64,000 nucleotides of DNA, taken from positions 340,089 to 404,088 of the forward strand of contig NZ_KE384480.1 in the NCBI RefSeq assembly GCF_000425945.1, in the 5' to 3' direction. The notes beneath the pieces are model-generated. The model did not search any database and had not been told where the DNA came from. It was given only the letters and a program-made list of their open reading frames with translations. The translations under genes were made by a program, and so were the position numbers. The DNA is from Candidatus Solirubrobacter pratensis (GTDB taxonomy: Bacteria > Actinomycetota > Thermoleophilia > Solirubrobacterales > Solirubrobacteraceae). Positions 9,595 through 18,389 of the stretch are shown piece by piece; within the stretch, counting starts at the first letter, position 1; each line of letters starts with the position of its first letter.

Positions 9595-9624
9595 AGGGGC
9601 GCCGGCCATCGAGCCGGCGCCCCT
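9595..9624. terminator. Bidirectional terminator hairpin
   Basis: A perfect 12-bp stem, AGGGGCGCCGGC and its complement, with a 6-nt loop. It lies in the 48-bp gap between the convergent GH92 and peptidase genes and can serve both. Confidence 0.65.
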
Positions 9625-9633
9625 GAGGCCGTC

Positions 9634-12210
9634 CTAGGGGGTGGTTGTGGACAGGGTGAACGTCAGCGTCTTGCCGTACGTGCCCGTGCGCAGCGCGTCA
9701 TTGGCGCCGATGTGCTGGGCGAACGAGATCGCGACGTTCGCGTTCGAGACCGGGCCCGTCCAGGACGCCGGGGCGAAGCTCACCTGCAGCGGGCTCGCGA
9801 GCGAGAACGCGCCGTTGGTGAGGTGGCCGGGATCGGAGACGCTGAGCGTCGCGTCACCGGCAGTGGAGGTCACCGTCGCCGTGGTGGAGGCGGTGTAGTC
9901 GTTCGCAACGCCCGGCGCGAAGGCGCCGAACGAGGCGGGCGTGCCGAGCGTGAGCGACAGCGTCGCCGGCACGGCGCCGCTGGCGCCGCCGGTCGCCGTC
10001 CCGACGAACCGCACCGTGACGTTGAACGAGCCCGACGCCGAGGCGTTTCCGTTGGCGTCCTTGGCGGCGCAGGTCACCGTCGTGGTCCCGACCTTGAACT
10101 TCGTGCCGGAGGCCGGCGTGCAGGTCACGATCGGGTTGGGATCGATGTCGTCCGTCGCCGTCGGCGTCGCGAAGTTCACGGTCGCGCCGGTGGCGTCGGT
10201 CGAGTCGACGGTCATGTCCGCGGGCACCGGCGTCATGGTCGGCGCCGTGCTGTCGGTGATGAAGCCGCCCGAAGCGGACGCCGCGCCGGCGCCGCCGTCG
10301 ACCGGCAGCTGGACGGTGCTCTTCTTCGTGTCGATCGTGAACGTCGCGCCGAGCGTGTTGGCCAGGCCGAACGAGCGGAAGTTGCCCTCGACGATCACGC
10401 CGAGCTGGTGGCCCGCCGGGATGATGTAGTCGACGGGCTCCTGCTCGACCTTGAACTCGTACTCCTGACCCGGGGTGACCGGAGAGGACGAGTACAGCGA
10501 GTCGCGGTTGGACGAGTCCAGGATGCCCCGCGTGAAGCGGAAGGACGTCGTCGACTGCAGGTTCTTGATGATCCGCAGGTAGCACGCGCTGTCGGCCGGC
10601 GTGGAGTCGCCGACGCAGTCACGCGGCGTCGCGGTGTCCGTCTTGACGCCGTCGTTGGCCGGATTGATCTTCGTGAACGGCGTCGAGTTGTAGTCGACCA
10701 GCATCGCGCCGATGTTGCTCTGCGGCTTGTCGAGCGAAGCGAACAGGTCGATGTACGGCGTGCCCGAGAGGTGCAGGTCGTGCTTGAGCGGCGCCGTGAG
10801 GAACACCGCGCGGTTCGCCTGCGAGCCGGTCGGGTTGGCGATCTGGGTCGCCTCGGTCGGGCCGTTCGACGACGACGTGAAGCCGTCCTTGAACGTGACC
10901 GTGTCGGCGGCGCCGCCCGAGCTCAGGTTGATCGCGCCGGCCGCGCCGGGCTTGGTGCCCTGCAGGTAGCCGTTGACCGTGCTGGAGGCGGCCGCGGGCC
11001 AGCTGGCCTGCGTCTCCCATTGCCCGGGCTCGCGCTCGATGTCGACCTGCGGCTGGCTCATGACGTCGTTGTTGATGCCGTAGAGCCAGTGGTCGAACCA
11101 CTTGTGCAGCGTGTCGACCCACTGGTCGCGGCGGTAGTCGAACGGGTCGACGTGACCCTCGTTGGACAGCCACAGCTTCTTCGGGACGTTGAGCTGCGTC
11201 CACCACTGCGAGAACTGCTTCGGCATGACGTTGCCGTCGTTGAGGCCGTGCGTCTCGAACACCGCCGCCTTGACCTTGCTGACGTCCTTCGTATAGTCGC
11301 GATCGATCCAGAACGGGTTCATGTCGCCCGTCTCGTCGCCGTCGACGCCGTTGAGGTAGTTGAAGACGTCCGGGATCGGGGTCTTCTGGCACGCGGTGTT
11401 GTGGTTCACCGGCGGGACGACGCCGAGCCTGCTGGCCGGCTGGTCCGAGGTGATGCTGTTGTCGAGGCTGCGCGGGTAGTTGCTGTTCTCCGCGATGCCG
11501 CCCATCCGCGAGTAGTCGTACCAGGACGAGATCGCGGAGATCGGGACGATCGTGGTGAGCCCGTCGACGCCCGTCGCCGCGACGCCGTTGGCGAACGTGC
11601 CGTCGTAGGACTTGCCGATCATCGCGTTCTTGCCGTTGGCCCAGCTCGCGACGACCGGGACGTTCCCGGCGACGCTGGTGAAGCCCTGCACGCGCCCTTC
11701 GAGCCAGTCGATGACGGCCTTGAAGCCGGCGACGTCACCCGGACCGCCGTGCAGCGGGCAGCCGGTGGAGAACGCCGTGCCGACGGCCTCCGCGGCGATG
11801 TACGCGTAGCCGCGCGGGACGAAGTAGTTGTCCACGAAGAGGGGGAAGAAGTCCAGGTTCCCCGCCGCCGTGGTGTGGATGAACTGCGTCTCGTTGCCGC
11901 GGCCGACCGACGTGTAGTACGGACTGTCGTCGATGATCGCGGGGACCTGCTTGTCCGGCCCGGACTCCTTGGGCCGGATGATGTCGATCGCCACCCGGTC
12001 GGTGACGCCGTCCTGATCCTGGTCGACGCCGGCGACGGGCACGAAGACCCGTTCGCGAATGGCGTCGGCGTAGCTGTAGATCGGCGCGGTGGTGCCATCT
12101 GCGCCCAGCTGATAGCTGGGAGCCGGCGTCGTCTGCGCCTGCGCGGACGTCGCACCAGCGCCGATCGCCGCGAGCGCAAGCGCGCTCGCGGCAATGCCTG
12201 CCAACTTCAA
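9634..12210 (-). CDS. Secreted S15 X-Pro dipeptidyl-peptidase-like enzyme with WxL-like C-terminus
   Basis: 858 aa. The TTG start at 12210 has AGGAGGG seven bases upstream. Signal peptide about 1-26. An alpha/beta-hydrolase domain carries GKSYDG with nucleophile Ser201, HGLNDG with Asp325 and EGHVDP with His353, the triad order of the S15 family. A jelly-roll X-Pro peptidase C-terminal domain follows. Next is a HYR/Ig-like module (about 655-740, starting near DSTAPTMTPVPADMTV) and then the WxL-like domain. Expected role: cleavage of proline-containing peptides or related acyl substrates outside the cell. S15 members also include ester hydrolases, so the substrate is uncertain. Confidence 0.88.
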   Translation of the reverse strand: MKLAGIAASALALAAIGAGATSAQAQTTPAPSYQLGADGTTAPIYSYADAIRERVFVPVAGVDQDQDGVTDRVAIDIIRPKESGPDKQVPAIIDDSPYYTSVGRGNETQFIHTTAAGNLDFFPLFVDNYFVPRGYAYIAAEAVGTAFSTGCPLHGGPGDVAGFKAVIDWLEGRVQGFTSVAGNVPVVASWANGKNAMIGKSYDGTFANGVAATGVDGLTTIVPISAISSWYDYSRMGGIAENSNYPRSLDNSITSDQPASRLGVVPPVNHNTACQKTPIPDVFNYLNGVDGDETGDMNPFWIDRDYTKDVSKVKAAVFETHGLNDGNVMPKQFSQWWTQLNVPKKLWLSNEGHVDPFDYRRDQWVDTLHKWFDHWLYGINNDVMSQPQVDIEREPGQWETQASWPAAASSTVNGYLQGTKPGAAGAINLSSGGAADTVTFKDGFTSSSNGPTEATQIANPTGSQANRAVFLTAPLKHDLHLSGTPYIDLFASLDKPQSNIGAMLVDYNSTPFTKINPANDGVKTDTATPRDCVGDSTPADSACYLRIIKNLQSTTSFRFTRGILDSSNRDSLYSSSPVTPGQEYEFKVEQEPVDYIIPAGHQLGVIVEGNFRSFGLANTLGATFTIDTKKSTVQLPVDGGAGAASASGGFITDSTAPTMTPVPADMTVDSTDATGATVNFATPTATDDIDPNPIVTCTPASGTKFKVGTTTVTCAAKDANGNASASGSFNVTVRFVGTATGGASGAVPATLSLTLGTPASFGAFAPGVANDYTASTTATVTSTAGDATLSVSDPGHLTNGAFSLASPLQVSFAPASWTGPVSNANVAISFAQHIGANDALRTGTYGKTLTFTLSTTTP

Positions 12211-12258
12211 AACAACACCCTCCTTGCTTCCTTGCCCTATTGACCGCGCGCGATCCTC

Positions 12259-13560
12259 TCAGTCCGGGCGCGCGAGTTCAATGAGAATCTCCGCCGGACA
12301 CTCGACGATCCGCCAGGAGAGGTCTCCAAGCAGCGGATCCACCGTGCGCTGCACGATGCAGCCGTGCCAGACGCCCCAGCCGTAGGCGGCGCCGTCGAGC
12401 GCCCGGAGCGGTGAGCCGGTGGCGAGCAGCGCGGCCGCGAGGAGCTTCGGCTTCGCGAGCGCGAGCGGCCACCAGGTGCGGGCGATCGCGTCGGCGATCA
12501 GGCGGCCGGCCTTGAGCGTGCCGCCGGCCGCGAGCCTGGTGGCGAGGCGCGGGTCGTCGAGCCGGCGGGCGAGCAGCGCGGTCGCCGTCGCGGTGATGGC
12601 GGCGGCGGCGACGGGCCTGCGCGCCGCGAGCGCGAGCCAGGCGGCGGTCGTCCAGGGGGAGATGTGCAGCGGGCGCGCGTTGCCGGGGTGGCGCCTCGAC
12701 AGCGGCGCGGCGGTGCGGCCGTAGTAGGCGCGGCGCGCGAGCCAGGCGCGCGGGCTCGTTCGGTGGGCGTGCAGGACGTGGGCCCTGGGCTCGTAGCGGA
12801 CGTGGTGACCCTGCGCGGTCAGCCGCCAGACGAGGTCGACGTCCTCGCCGCCTTCGAGCGTGGGGTCGAAGCGCGCGAGCGGCGTGCGCATCAGCAGCGC
12901 CGCGCCGGGCACGAACGGGACGCGGCCGTGCGGGACGACGCGCGCGGGGAGCGGGCCGCGGTCGAGCGGGGAGTTGGCCGCCTCGTAGCGGGCGAGGCGC
13001 GTGGTCGGCGCCGGCGAGGTGATCCGGGGCGCGACGAGCGCGACGCGCGGGTCCGCGAAGTGGGGGAGGAGGGGATCGAGCCAGCCGGGCTCGGGGTGGG
13101 TGTCCGAGTCGAGGAATGCGACGAGCGGCGTCGTGACCAGGCGCGCTCCCGCGTTGCGCGCGGCGCCGGCGCCGCGCGGGGCGTCGTGGCGGATCGCGGC
13201 GCCGGGGATGGGGACGCGCGAGCCGTCGTCGACCACGATCACGCGGGGGGCGAGCGCGGTCAGATGCGCGACGTCGCGATCGCGCGCCGGGACGACGATC
13301 GTCACGTCGTCCGGGCCTGGGAAGCGCGGCCGGCCCGGCGGGATCGGCTGCGCGAGGTTGGCGTGCACGAGCGCCCGTGCGAGCGCGCCGTCGTCTCCGA
13401 CCGGCGCGCCTTCGCGCCATGCCTCGACCGCCGCCCGCTGCGCGGCGCTCAGCCGTACGAGCCGGAACGGCGTCCCGCCGAGCAGGGCGTCGCCGCGCAC
13501 GATCGTCGCGGGGTCGAGCGCGACCCGGAAATCGCTCGGGAGCACGTAGTAGCTTTGCAT
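12259..13560 (-). CDS. mftF: MftF-like glycosyltransferase, copy 1
   Basis: 433 aa, ATG at 13560, divergent from mftA with only 27 bp between. The N-terminal region (LPSDFRVALDP, LLGGTPFRLVRLS) and the following GT2 fold resemble MftF, which glycosylates premycofactocin. The GT2 part shows VIVVDDGS, an acidic DSD-type metal site (FLDSDTHPEPGW) and GGEDVDLVWRL. The C-terminal third is hydrophobic and arginine-rich. A second MftF-like gene lies at the other end of the locus, and the two differ throughout. Which one acts on mycofactocin, or whether both do, cannot be told from sequence. Confidence 0.82.
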   Translation of the reverse strand: MQSYYVLPSDFRVALDPATIVRGDALLGGTPFRLVRLSAAQRAAVEAWREGAPVGDDGALARALVHANLAQPIPPGRPRFPGPDDVTIVVPARDRDVAHLTALAPRVIVVDDGSRVPIPGAAIRHDAPRGAGAARNAGARLVTTPLVAFLDSDTHPEPGWLDPLLPHFADPRVALVAPRITSPAPTTRLARYEAANSPLDRGPLPARVVPHGRVPFVPGAALLMRTPLARFDPTLEGGEDVDLVWRLTAQGHHVRYEPRAHVLHAHRTSPRAWLARRAYYGRTAAPLSRRHPGNARPLHISPWTTAAWLALAARRPVAAAAITATATALLARRLDDPRLATRLAAGGTLKAGRLIADAIARTWWPLALAKPKLLAAALLATGSPLRALDGAAYGWGVWHGCIVQRTVDPLLGDLSWRIVECPAEILIELARPD

Positions 13561-13587
13561 CCTGCGACCCGAGCGAGGAGGAACGTC

Positions 13588-13722
13588 ATGCCGGATCCCA
13601 CGCCCACGGTGACCGAGGTGCCCCCGGCGCCGGAGCCGGAGCCCGTCGAGGCCGGCGAGCTGGTCGAGGAGGAGCTGCTCGTCGAGGACGTGTCGATCGA
13701 TGGGATGTGCGGCGTCTACTGA
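13588..13722 (+). CDS. mftA: Mycofactocin precursor peptide MftA
   Basis: 44 aa. AGGAGG precedes the ATG at a suitable distance. The N-terminal half is Pro/Glu-rich and the C-terminus reads EDVSIDGMCGVY, ending in the IDGMCGVY signature of MftA. MftC decarboxylates and crosslinks the terminal Val-Tyr, and MftE then releases the dipeptide-derived core of the redox cofactor. It is first in an overlapping run with mftB, mftC, mftE, an SDR gene and mftF copy 2. Recognition is essentially certain because of the C-terminal match. Confidence 0.96.
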   Translation: MPDPTPTVTEVPPAPEPEPVEAGELVEEELLVEDVSIDGMCGVY

Positions 13723-13726
13723 GCCG

Positions 13727-13996
13727 GTGGCGTTCGAGCTCGAGCGGCCCTGGGCGCTGTCGCCGCAGGTGTCGCTGCGACCGGAGCGCTTCGGTGCGCT
13801 CGCCTACCACTTCGGCACGCGCCGCCTCTCGTTCCTGAAGAGCCCGGGGCTGCTGCGCGTCGTCGAGTCGCTTGCCGAGCAGCCGTCCGCGCTCGCCGCG
13901 TGCCGCTCCGCCGGAGTCCCCGAAGCCCAGCTGCCGGCCTACGAGCGCGCGCTCGCGACGCTGGCTGACACGGACATGATCCGAGCGCGCGCATGA
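13727..13996 (+). CDS. mftB: Mycofactocin peptide chaperone MftB
   Basis: 89 aa from the GTG at 13727. An in-frame ATG at 13700 lies inside mftA and would add residues not typical of MftB, so I prefer the GTG. The sequence has the family pattern RPWALSPQVSLRPERFGALA followed by YHFGTRRLSFLKSPGL. MftB is a RiPP recognition element that binds MftA and presents it to the radical-SAM enzyme MftC. The stop overlaps the mftC ATG by four bases. Confidence 0.93.
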   Translation: MAFELERPWALSPQVSLRPERFGALAYHFGTRRLSFLKSPGLLRVVESLAEQPSALAACRSAGVPEAQLPAYERALATLADTDMIRARA

Positions 13997-15102
13997 AGCT
14001 CGTCGAGCACTTCGAGGCCGGGCTGGACGCGCCGATCTGCCTCACCTGGGAGCTGACGTACGCGTGCAACCTCGCGTGCGTGCACTGCCTCTCGAGCTCC
14101 GGCCGGCGCGACCCGCGCGAGCTCACGACCGCCGAGTGCCGCGCGGTGATCGAGGAGCTGGAGCGGATGCAGGTCTTCTACGTGAACGTCGGCGGGGGCG
14201 AGCCGACCGTCCGCAAGGACTTCTGGGAGCTCGTCGAGTACGCGACCTCCCACCACGTCGGCGTCAAGTTCTCCACCAACGGCAGCCGGATCACGGCGTC
14301 GCGTGCCGAGTGGCTGCGGGGCAACGACTACGTCGACGTCCAGATCTCGCTGGACGGCGCGACGGCCGAGGTCAACGACCGCGTGCGCGGCGCCGGCTCG
14401 TTCGCCACCGCGGTGCGGGCGATGGAGCACTTGGCCGGCACCGGGTTCAAGCTGTCGGTGGTGGTGACGCGCGAGAACGCGGGCCAGCTGGACGCGTTCA
14501 AGGCGCTCGCGGACCGCTACGGCGCGCAGCTGCGGCTGACGCGCCTGCGGCCGTCCGGTCGCGCGGTCGACGTCTGGGACGAGCTGCATCCCACCGCGGC
14601 GCAGCAGCGCGAGGTGTACGCGTGGCTGCTCGCCCACGGCGAGGAGGTGCTGACGGGCGACTCGTTCTTCCACCTGTCGGCGTTCGGCGAGGCGCTGCCG
14701 GGACTGAACCTGTGCGGCGCCGGGCGCGTCGTGTGCCTGATCGACCCGGTCGGCGACGTCTACGCGTGCCCGTTCGCCATCCACGACGCGTTCCTCGCCG
14801 GCAACGTGCGCGCGCCCGGCGGGTTCGCGGGCGTGTGGCGCGAGTCGGAGCTGTTCGCCCGGCTGCGCTCGCCGCAGGGCGGCGGCGCGTGCTCGAGCTG
14901 CACGTTCTTCGACTCGTGCCGCGGCGGGTGCATGGCGGCGAAGTTCTTCACCGGCCTGCCGCTCGACGGGCCGGATCCCGAGTGCGTGCTCGGGCACGGC
15001 GAGGCGGCGCTGGCGGTGCGCGAGCGGCGTCCGCCAAAGCCACGCGTCGACCACTCGCGCGTGCGCGCCTGCGACGAGAGTCCGGTGGCGGGGCTCGCCT
15101 GA
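13993..15102 (+). CDS. mftC: Mycofactocin radical SAM maturase MftC
   Basis: 369 aa. CNLACVHC (Cys25, Cys29, Cys32) is the CxxxCxxC motif for the radical-SAM [4Fe-4S] cluster. A SPASM-type C-terminus carries CGAGRVVC, a later Cys before PF, CSSCTFFDSCRGGC and a final Cys, enough for auxiliary clusters. MftC catalyses oxidative decarboxylation of the MftA C-terminal Tyr and then a carbon-carbon crosslink with the preceding Val. The gene overlaps mftB (ATGA), and its stop overlaps the mftE ATG by one base, which implies coupled translation. Confidence 0.95.
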   Translation: MKLVEHFEAGLDAPICLTWELTYACNLACVHCLSSSGRRDPRELTTAECRAVIEELERMQVFYVNVGGGEPTVRKDFWELVEYATSHHVGVKFSTNGSRITASRAEWLRGNDYVDVQISLDGATAEVNDRVRGAGSFATAVRAMEHLAGTGFKLSVVVTRENAGQLDAFKALADRYGAQLRLTRLRPSGRAVDVWDELHPTAAQQREVYAWLLAHGEEVLTGDSFFHLSAFGEALPGLNLCGAGRVVCLIDPVGDVYACPFAIHDAFLAGNVRAPGGFAGVWRESELFARLRSPQGGGACSSCTFFDSCRGGCMAAKFFTGLPLDGPDPECVLGHGEAALAVRERRPPKPRVDHSRVRACDESPVAGLA

Positions 15103-15728
15103 TGCTGCTGGCGGTCCCGGTCGGCTCCACCGAGCAGCACGGGCCGCACCTGCCGCTCACCACCGACACCGACATCGCGGTCGCGCTGGTCGCGCGGTTG
15201 ACCGGGGCGGTCGCGGCGCCGCCGCTGTGCTTCGGGTCCTCGGGCGAGCACGCGGGATTCCCCGGGACGCTCTCGATCGGCCGCGAGGTCACGCAGCTGG
15301 TGCTGATCGAGCTCGGCCGCTCGGCCAGCGAGTCCTACCCGCACGTGCTGTTCGTCAGCACCCACGGCGGCAACGCGGCGCCCGTCGGCCGCGCCGTCGA
15401 GTACCTGCGCTTCGAGGGGCGCGACGTGCGCGCCTGGAGCCCGCGCTTCGGCGGCGACGCCCACGCCGGCCGGACCGAGACGTCGATGATGCTCGCGCTC
15501 GCGCCGTCGCGCGTGCGGATGGAGCTGGCGGAGCCGGGCTGCACGGAGGACATCGGCGCCCTGATGCCGCGGCTGACGCGGGAAGGCGTGCGCGCGGTCA
15601 GTCCCAACGGCATCCTCGGAGACCCGACCGGCGCCACGGCGGCGGAGGGCCGCGAGCTGCTCGAGCGCGCGACCGCGGAGCTGCGCGCGTTCGTCAGGGG
15701 CTGGATCGGTGCGGAGCTCGCCGCGTGA
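15102..15728 (+). CDS. mftE: Mycofactocin peptidase MftE (creatininase family)
   Basis: 208 aa. Creatininase-fold metal ligands are visible in STEQHGPHLP (Glu, His), TDTD (Asp), STHGGN (His) and AGRTETS (Glu). MftE cleaves modified MftA and releases AHDP, the Val-Tyr-derived core. The start codon overlaps the mftC stop (TGATG). In many mycofactocin clusters mftD lies next to mftE; here an SDR gene follows and no mftD is present. Confidence 0.93.
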   Translation: MLLAVPVGSTEQHGPHLPLTTDTDIAVALVARLTGAVAAPPLCFGSSGEHAGFPGTLSIGREVTQLVLIELGRSASESYPHVLFVSTHGGNAAPVGRAVEYLRFEGRDVRAWSPRFGGDAHAGRTETSMMLALAPSRVRMELAEPGCTEDIGALMPRLTREGVRAVSPNGILGDPTGATAAEGRELLERATAELRAFVRGWIGAELAA

Positions 15729-15820
15729 GGCCGCCGTCCACGCGCTTTCGCCCGCGTGCGGCGCGGCGCCCCGTCTCGCGGCCGCGGCCCCTGCGGGCGC
15801 GGGCCGGGGGCGGGCCGGGG

Positions 15821-16594
15821 GTGGACCGGGTCGCGATCGTGACGGGCGCGGCGCGCGGGATCGGCGCGGCGACAGTGCGGGAGCTCGGGCGCGCCGGCTG
15901 GGCGGTCGTGGCCGTCGATCGCGCCGCGGACGATCCGCGCCTGCCGTACGCGCTGGGGACGTCGCAGGAGCTTCGCGAGCTCGCGCGCGAGCGCGTGGAG
16001 GTCCTGCAGGGCGACGCGGCGAGCGAAGAGGTCCTGCGCGAGGCGGTCGCGATCGCGGATCGCGCGTTCGGCGGTCTCGACGCGTTCGTCGCCGCCGCGG
16101 GCGTGATCGCCGGCGGCGTCCCGCTGTGGGAGATGCCCGGCGCCGAGGTCGAGGCGGTGCTGGAGGTGGATCTGCTCGCGGTCGTCGCCGCGGCCCGCGT
16201 GGCCGTGCCTGCGCTGCTGCGGCGGCCCGCGCCGCGCGACGGCCGCTTCATCGCCATCGCGTCCAGCGCCTCCGGGCGCGGTCTCCCGATGCTGGCGGCG
16301 TACTGTGCCGCAAAAGCCGGGGTGACGGGTCTCATCCGCGGGCTCGCGGCCGAGCTGCGCGGCACGGGCATCACCGCCAACGCGGTCAGCCCGGGCTCGA
16401 CGCGAACGCCGATCCTCGACGAGAGCGCCCGCCTCTACGGGCTCGAATCGGCCGAGGCCTTCGCCGCCCAAGCGCCGATCGAGCGGCTGCTCGAGCCGGC
16501 GGAGGTCGCGTCGCTGATCGCCTGGCTCGCCGGCCCGGGCGGCCGGGGGACGACGGGCGCGGAGCTCCCGTTCGACGGCGGGCTGTCGGTGTGA
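15821..16594 (+). CDS. Mycofactocin-associated SDR oxidoreductase
   Basis: 257 aa from the GTG at 15821. An in-frame GTG at 15725 overlaps the mftE stop but would add about 32 arginine-rich residues not seen in SDRs. TGAARGIG is the dinucleotide-binding glycine motif. ASSASG supplies the catalytic Ser and YCAAK the Tyr-x3-Lys pair. PGSTRTPIL and the C-terminal FDGG are standard classical-SDR features. SDRs in mycofactocin loci keep a tightly held NAD(H) and pass electrons to mycofactocin while oxidising an alcohol. The substrate is unknown. Confidence 0.87.
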   Translation: MDRVAIVTGAARGIGAATVRELGRAGWAVVAVDRAADDPRLPYALGTSQELRELARERVEVLQGDAASEEVLREAVAIADRAFGGLDAFVAAAGVIAGGVPLWEMPGAEVEAVLEVDLLAVVAAARVAVPALLRRPAPRDGRFIAIASSASGRGLPMLAAYCAAKAGVTGLIRGLAAELRGTGITANAVSPGSTRTPILDESARLYGLESAEAFAAQAPIERLLEPAEVASLIAWLAGPGGRGTTGAELPFDGGLSV

Positions 16595-17796
16595 CGGGCG
16601 AGCGGGCTCTCGCTGCCGTCGTGCTCGACGACCGCGTCCGGCGCTACGACGCCGGGCGGGTGCTCGTCGGCGCCGCCGGCCGGATCCTGCGGCTCACAGA
16701 CGCGGGAGCCGCGGCCCTCGACGCCCTCCTCGCCGGCGAGGCGGCCCACCCCGCACTCGCGCGGCGCCTCGTCGACGCGGGCCTCGCGCACCCGATCCCC
16801 GCGCGCGTCGAGCCGCCCGCCGCCACGGTCGTGATCCCGGCCCGCGACCGCCCGCGCGAGCTGGACCGCTGCCTCGGCGCGATCGCGGGGGGCGGCCGCC
16901 CGCCCGTGATCGTCGTCGACGACGGCTCCCGCGACCCCTGCGCGATCGCGGCCATCTGCGCCCGGCGCGACGCGCGCCTCCTCCGCCGCGCCGCGTCCGG
17001 GGGCCCCGCCGCCGCGCGCAACCACGCGCTCGCCCACGTCACGACCGGCCTCGTCGCGTTCCTCGACAGCGACTGCGTCGCGCCCCCCGGCTGGATCGCG
17101 GACCTCGCCGGCCACTTCGCGGACCCGCGCGTCGCCGCGGTCGCCCCGCGCGTGGACGATCCCGCGCTCGACATGGGCCGCAGGCCCGCGGCGGTCGCGC
17201 CCGCAACCGGCGTGCCGTATGTCCCCGGCGCCGCGCTGCTGGTCCGCCGCGTCGCGATCGGCGGCGGCTTCGACGAGGCGCTGCGCTTCGGCGAGGACGT
17301 GGACCTCGTCTGGCGGCTGCACGACCGTGGGTGGACGGTCCGCTACGACCCGCGCGTCGTCGTCGCGCACGCGGCGGTCGCGCTCACCGCGCGCCGCTTC
17401 CGCTACGGGACGTCAGCCGCGCCGCTCGCGAAGCGCCACCCGAAGCGGCTGGCGCCGTTCGTCATCGATCCCGTGCCCGCCTCGATCCTCGCCCTGCTGG
17501 CGGCGCGCCGCCCGAGGACCGCGGCGGCCGTCCTGGCGCTCCAGACCGCGCTGCTGGCGCGCCGCCTGCACGCGCTCCGCATCCCCGCGCGGCTCGCCCC
17601 GCTCTACACCCTCCGCGCCCTTGCCGCGAGCGCGCGCGGGATCGCCCGCGGCCATCCCGCCTACCGCGCCGGCGTCGTCGCCGGCGCGCTGCGTCACCGC
17701 ACCGCCGCGCCGCTGACGCCGCAGTTGAAGCTCGCCCTCCCGGCCGCCATCCGCAGCGCGCCGCGCAGGTGGAGCAGGAACCGCGGCTCGGAGTAG
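16591..17796 (+). CDS. mftF: MftF-like glycosyltransferase, copy 2
   Basis: 401 aa. The GTG overlaps the SDR stop (GTGA), placing it at the end of the mft operon, where mftF is usual. The GT2 fold shows VIPARDR, VIVVDDGSRD, FLDSDCVAPPGW and FGEDVDLVWRLHDRG. It is expected to attach glucose units to premycofactocin. Sequence and length differ clearly from copy 1 at 12259-13560. Its last 103 bases overlap the end of the convergent ThuA-like gene, an unusually long tail-to-tail overlap. Confidence 0.86.
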   Translation: MTGERALAAVVLDDRVRRYDAGRVLVGAAGRILRLTDAGAAALDALLAGEAAHPALARRLVDAGLAHPIPARVEPPAATVVIPARDRPRELDRCLGAIAGGGRPPVIVVDDGSRDPCAIAAICARRDARLLRRAASGGPAAARNHALAHVTTGLVAFLDSDCVAPPGWIADLAGHFADPRVAAVAPRVDDPALDMGRRPAAVAPATGVPYVPGAALLVRRVAIGGGFDEALRFGEDVDLVWRLHDRGWTVRYDPRVVVAHAAVALTARRFRYGTSAAPLAKRHPKRLAPFVIDPVPASILALLAARRPRTAAAVLALQTALLARRLHALRIPARLAPLYTLRALAASARGIARGHPAYRAGVVAGALRHRTAAPLTPQLKLALPAAIRSAPRRWSRNRGSE

Positions 17797-18389
17797 GACG
17801 CCGTCGTGTGCCCCATGCCGGTGTAGACCGAGCGGCCACCGCCGAAGCGCCGGCACCACGCGATCGGATGGCCGTGCACCGTCGCGAGCACGTGCACGCG
17901 GCCGCGAGGGTCGTCGTGGAACTCGTACCACTCGTCCATCCGCGTCCACGCGCGCGGCAGCCCGCGCGTCGCCTCCGAGGACCGATCCACGACGCTGACC
18001 ACGGCCGACGGCGTCCCCGGCGCGTGATGCTTGAACGTCGCGCCGACCAGCCGCCGGTACCACGGCCACGAATAGCCGGCGTCGGCGGCTGCGTGGATGC
18101 CGAGGAACCCGCCGCCATGCGCCATATAGGCGCGCAGGGCCCGCCGCTGCGATGCCCGCGGCAGCGGATCTCCGGTCGTCGAGACGAACACGACCGCCTC
18201 GTAGCGGGACAGCCGAGATGTGGGGAAGTGGTCCGTCGCGTCGACCGCGAACCCCATGCGCGAGAGCGCGGCCACCCCTGCCGGGATCGAGTCGTGGCGG
18301 TACCCCGTCGTCTTCGTGAAGACGAGCACGCGCGCGTCGGCGTCCGCGTCCGCGGCAAGCAAGGCGCATACCGCGCACGCGACGATCAG
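17694..18389 (-). CDS. ThuA-like (trehalose-utilisation-type) domain protein
   Basis: About 230 aa. VLVFTKTTGYRHDSI, GGGFLGIHAAAD, HPIAWCRRFGGGRSVYTGMGH and the spacing between them are typical of the ThuA glutamine-amidotransferase-like fold. The start is uncertain. The frame is open further upstream; a CTG at 18389 would overlap the upstream crotonase stop and give a signal-like IVACAVCALLAADA stretch, while the next conventional start (TTG, 18362) truncates it. ThuA-type proteins are linked to sugar metabolism, but their chemistry is poorly defined. A second ThuA domain occurs in the fusion protein at 40954. Confidence 0.75.
   Translation of the reverse strand: MIVACAVCALLAADADADARVLVFTKTTGYRHDSIPAGVAALSRMGFAVDATDHFPTSRLSRYEAVVFVSTTGDPLPRASQRRALRAYMAHGGGFLGIHAAADAGYSWPWYRRLVGATFKHHAPGTPSAVVSVVDRSSEATRGLPRAWTRMDEWYEFHDDPRGRVHVLATVHGHPIAWCRRFGGGRSVYTGMGHTTASYSEPRFLLHLRGALRMAAGRASFNCGVSGAAVR

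Noticed and set aside
5302..9609. A very long antisense open frame opposite the second GH92 gene
   Set aside because: Arg/Val/Gly-rich with no domain pattern. Long antisense frames are expected opposite GC-rich codons, and the plus-strand frame has clear domains and a start site.
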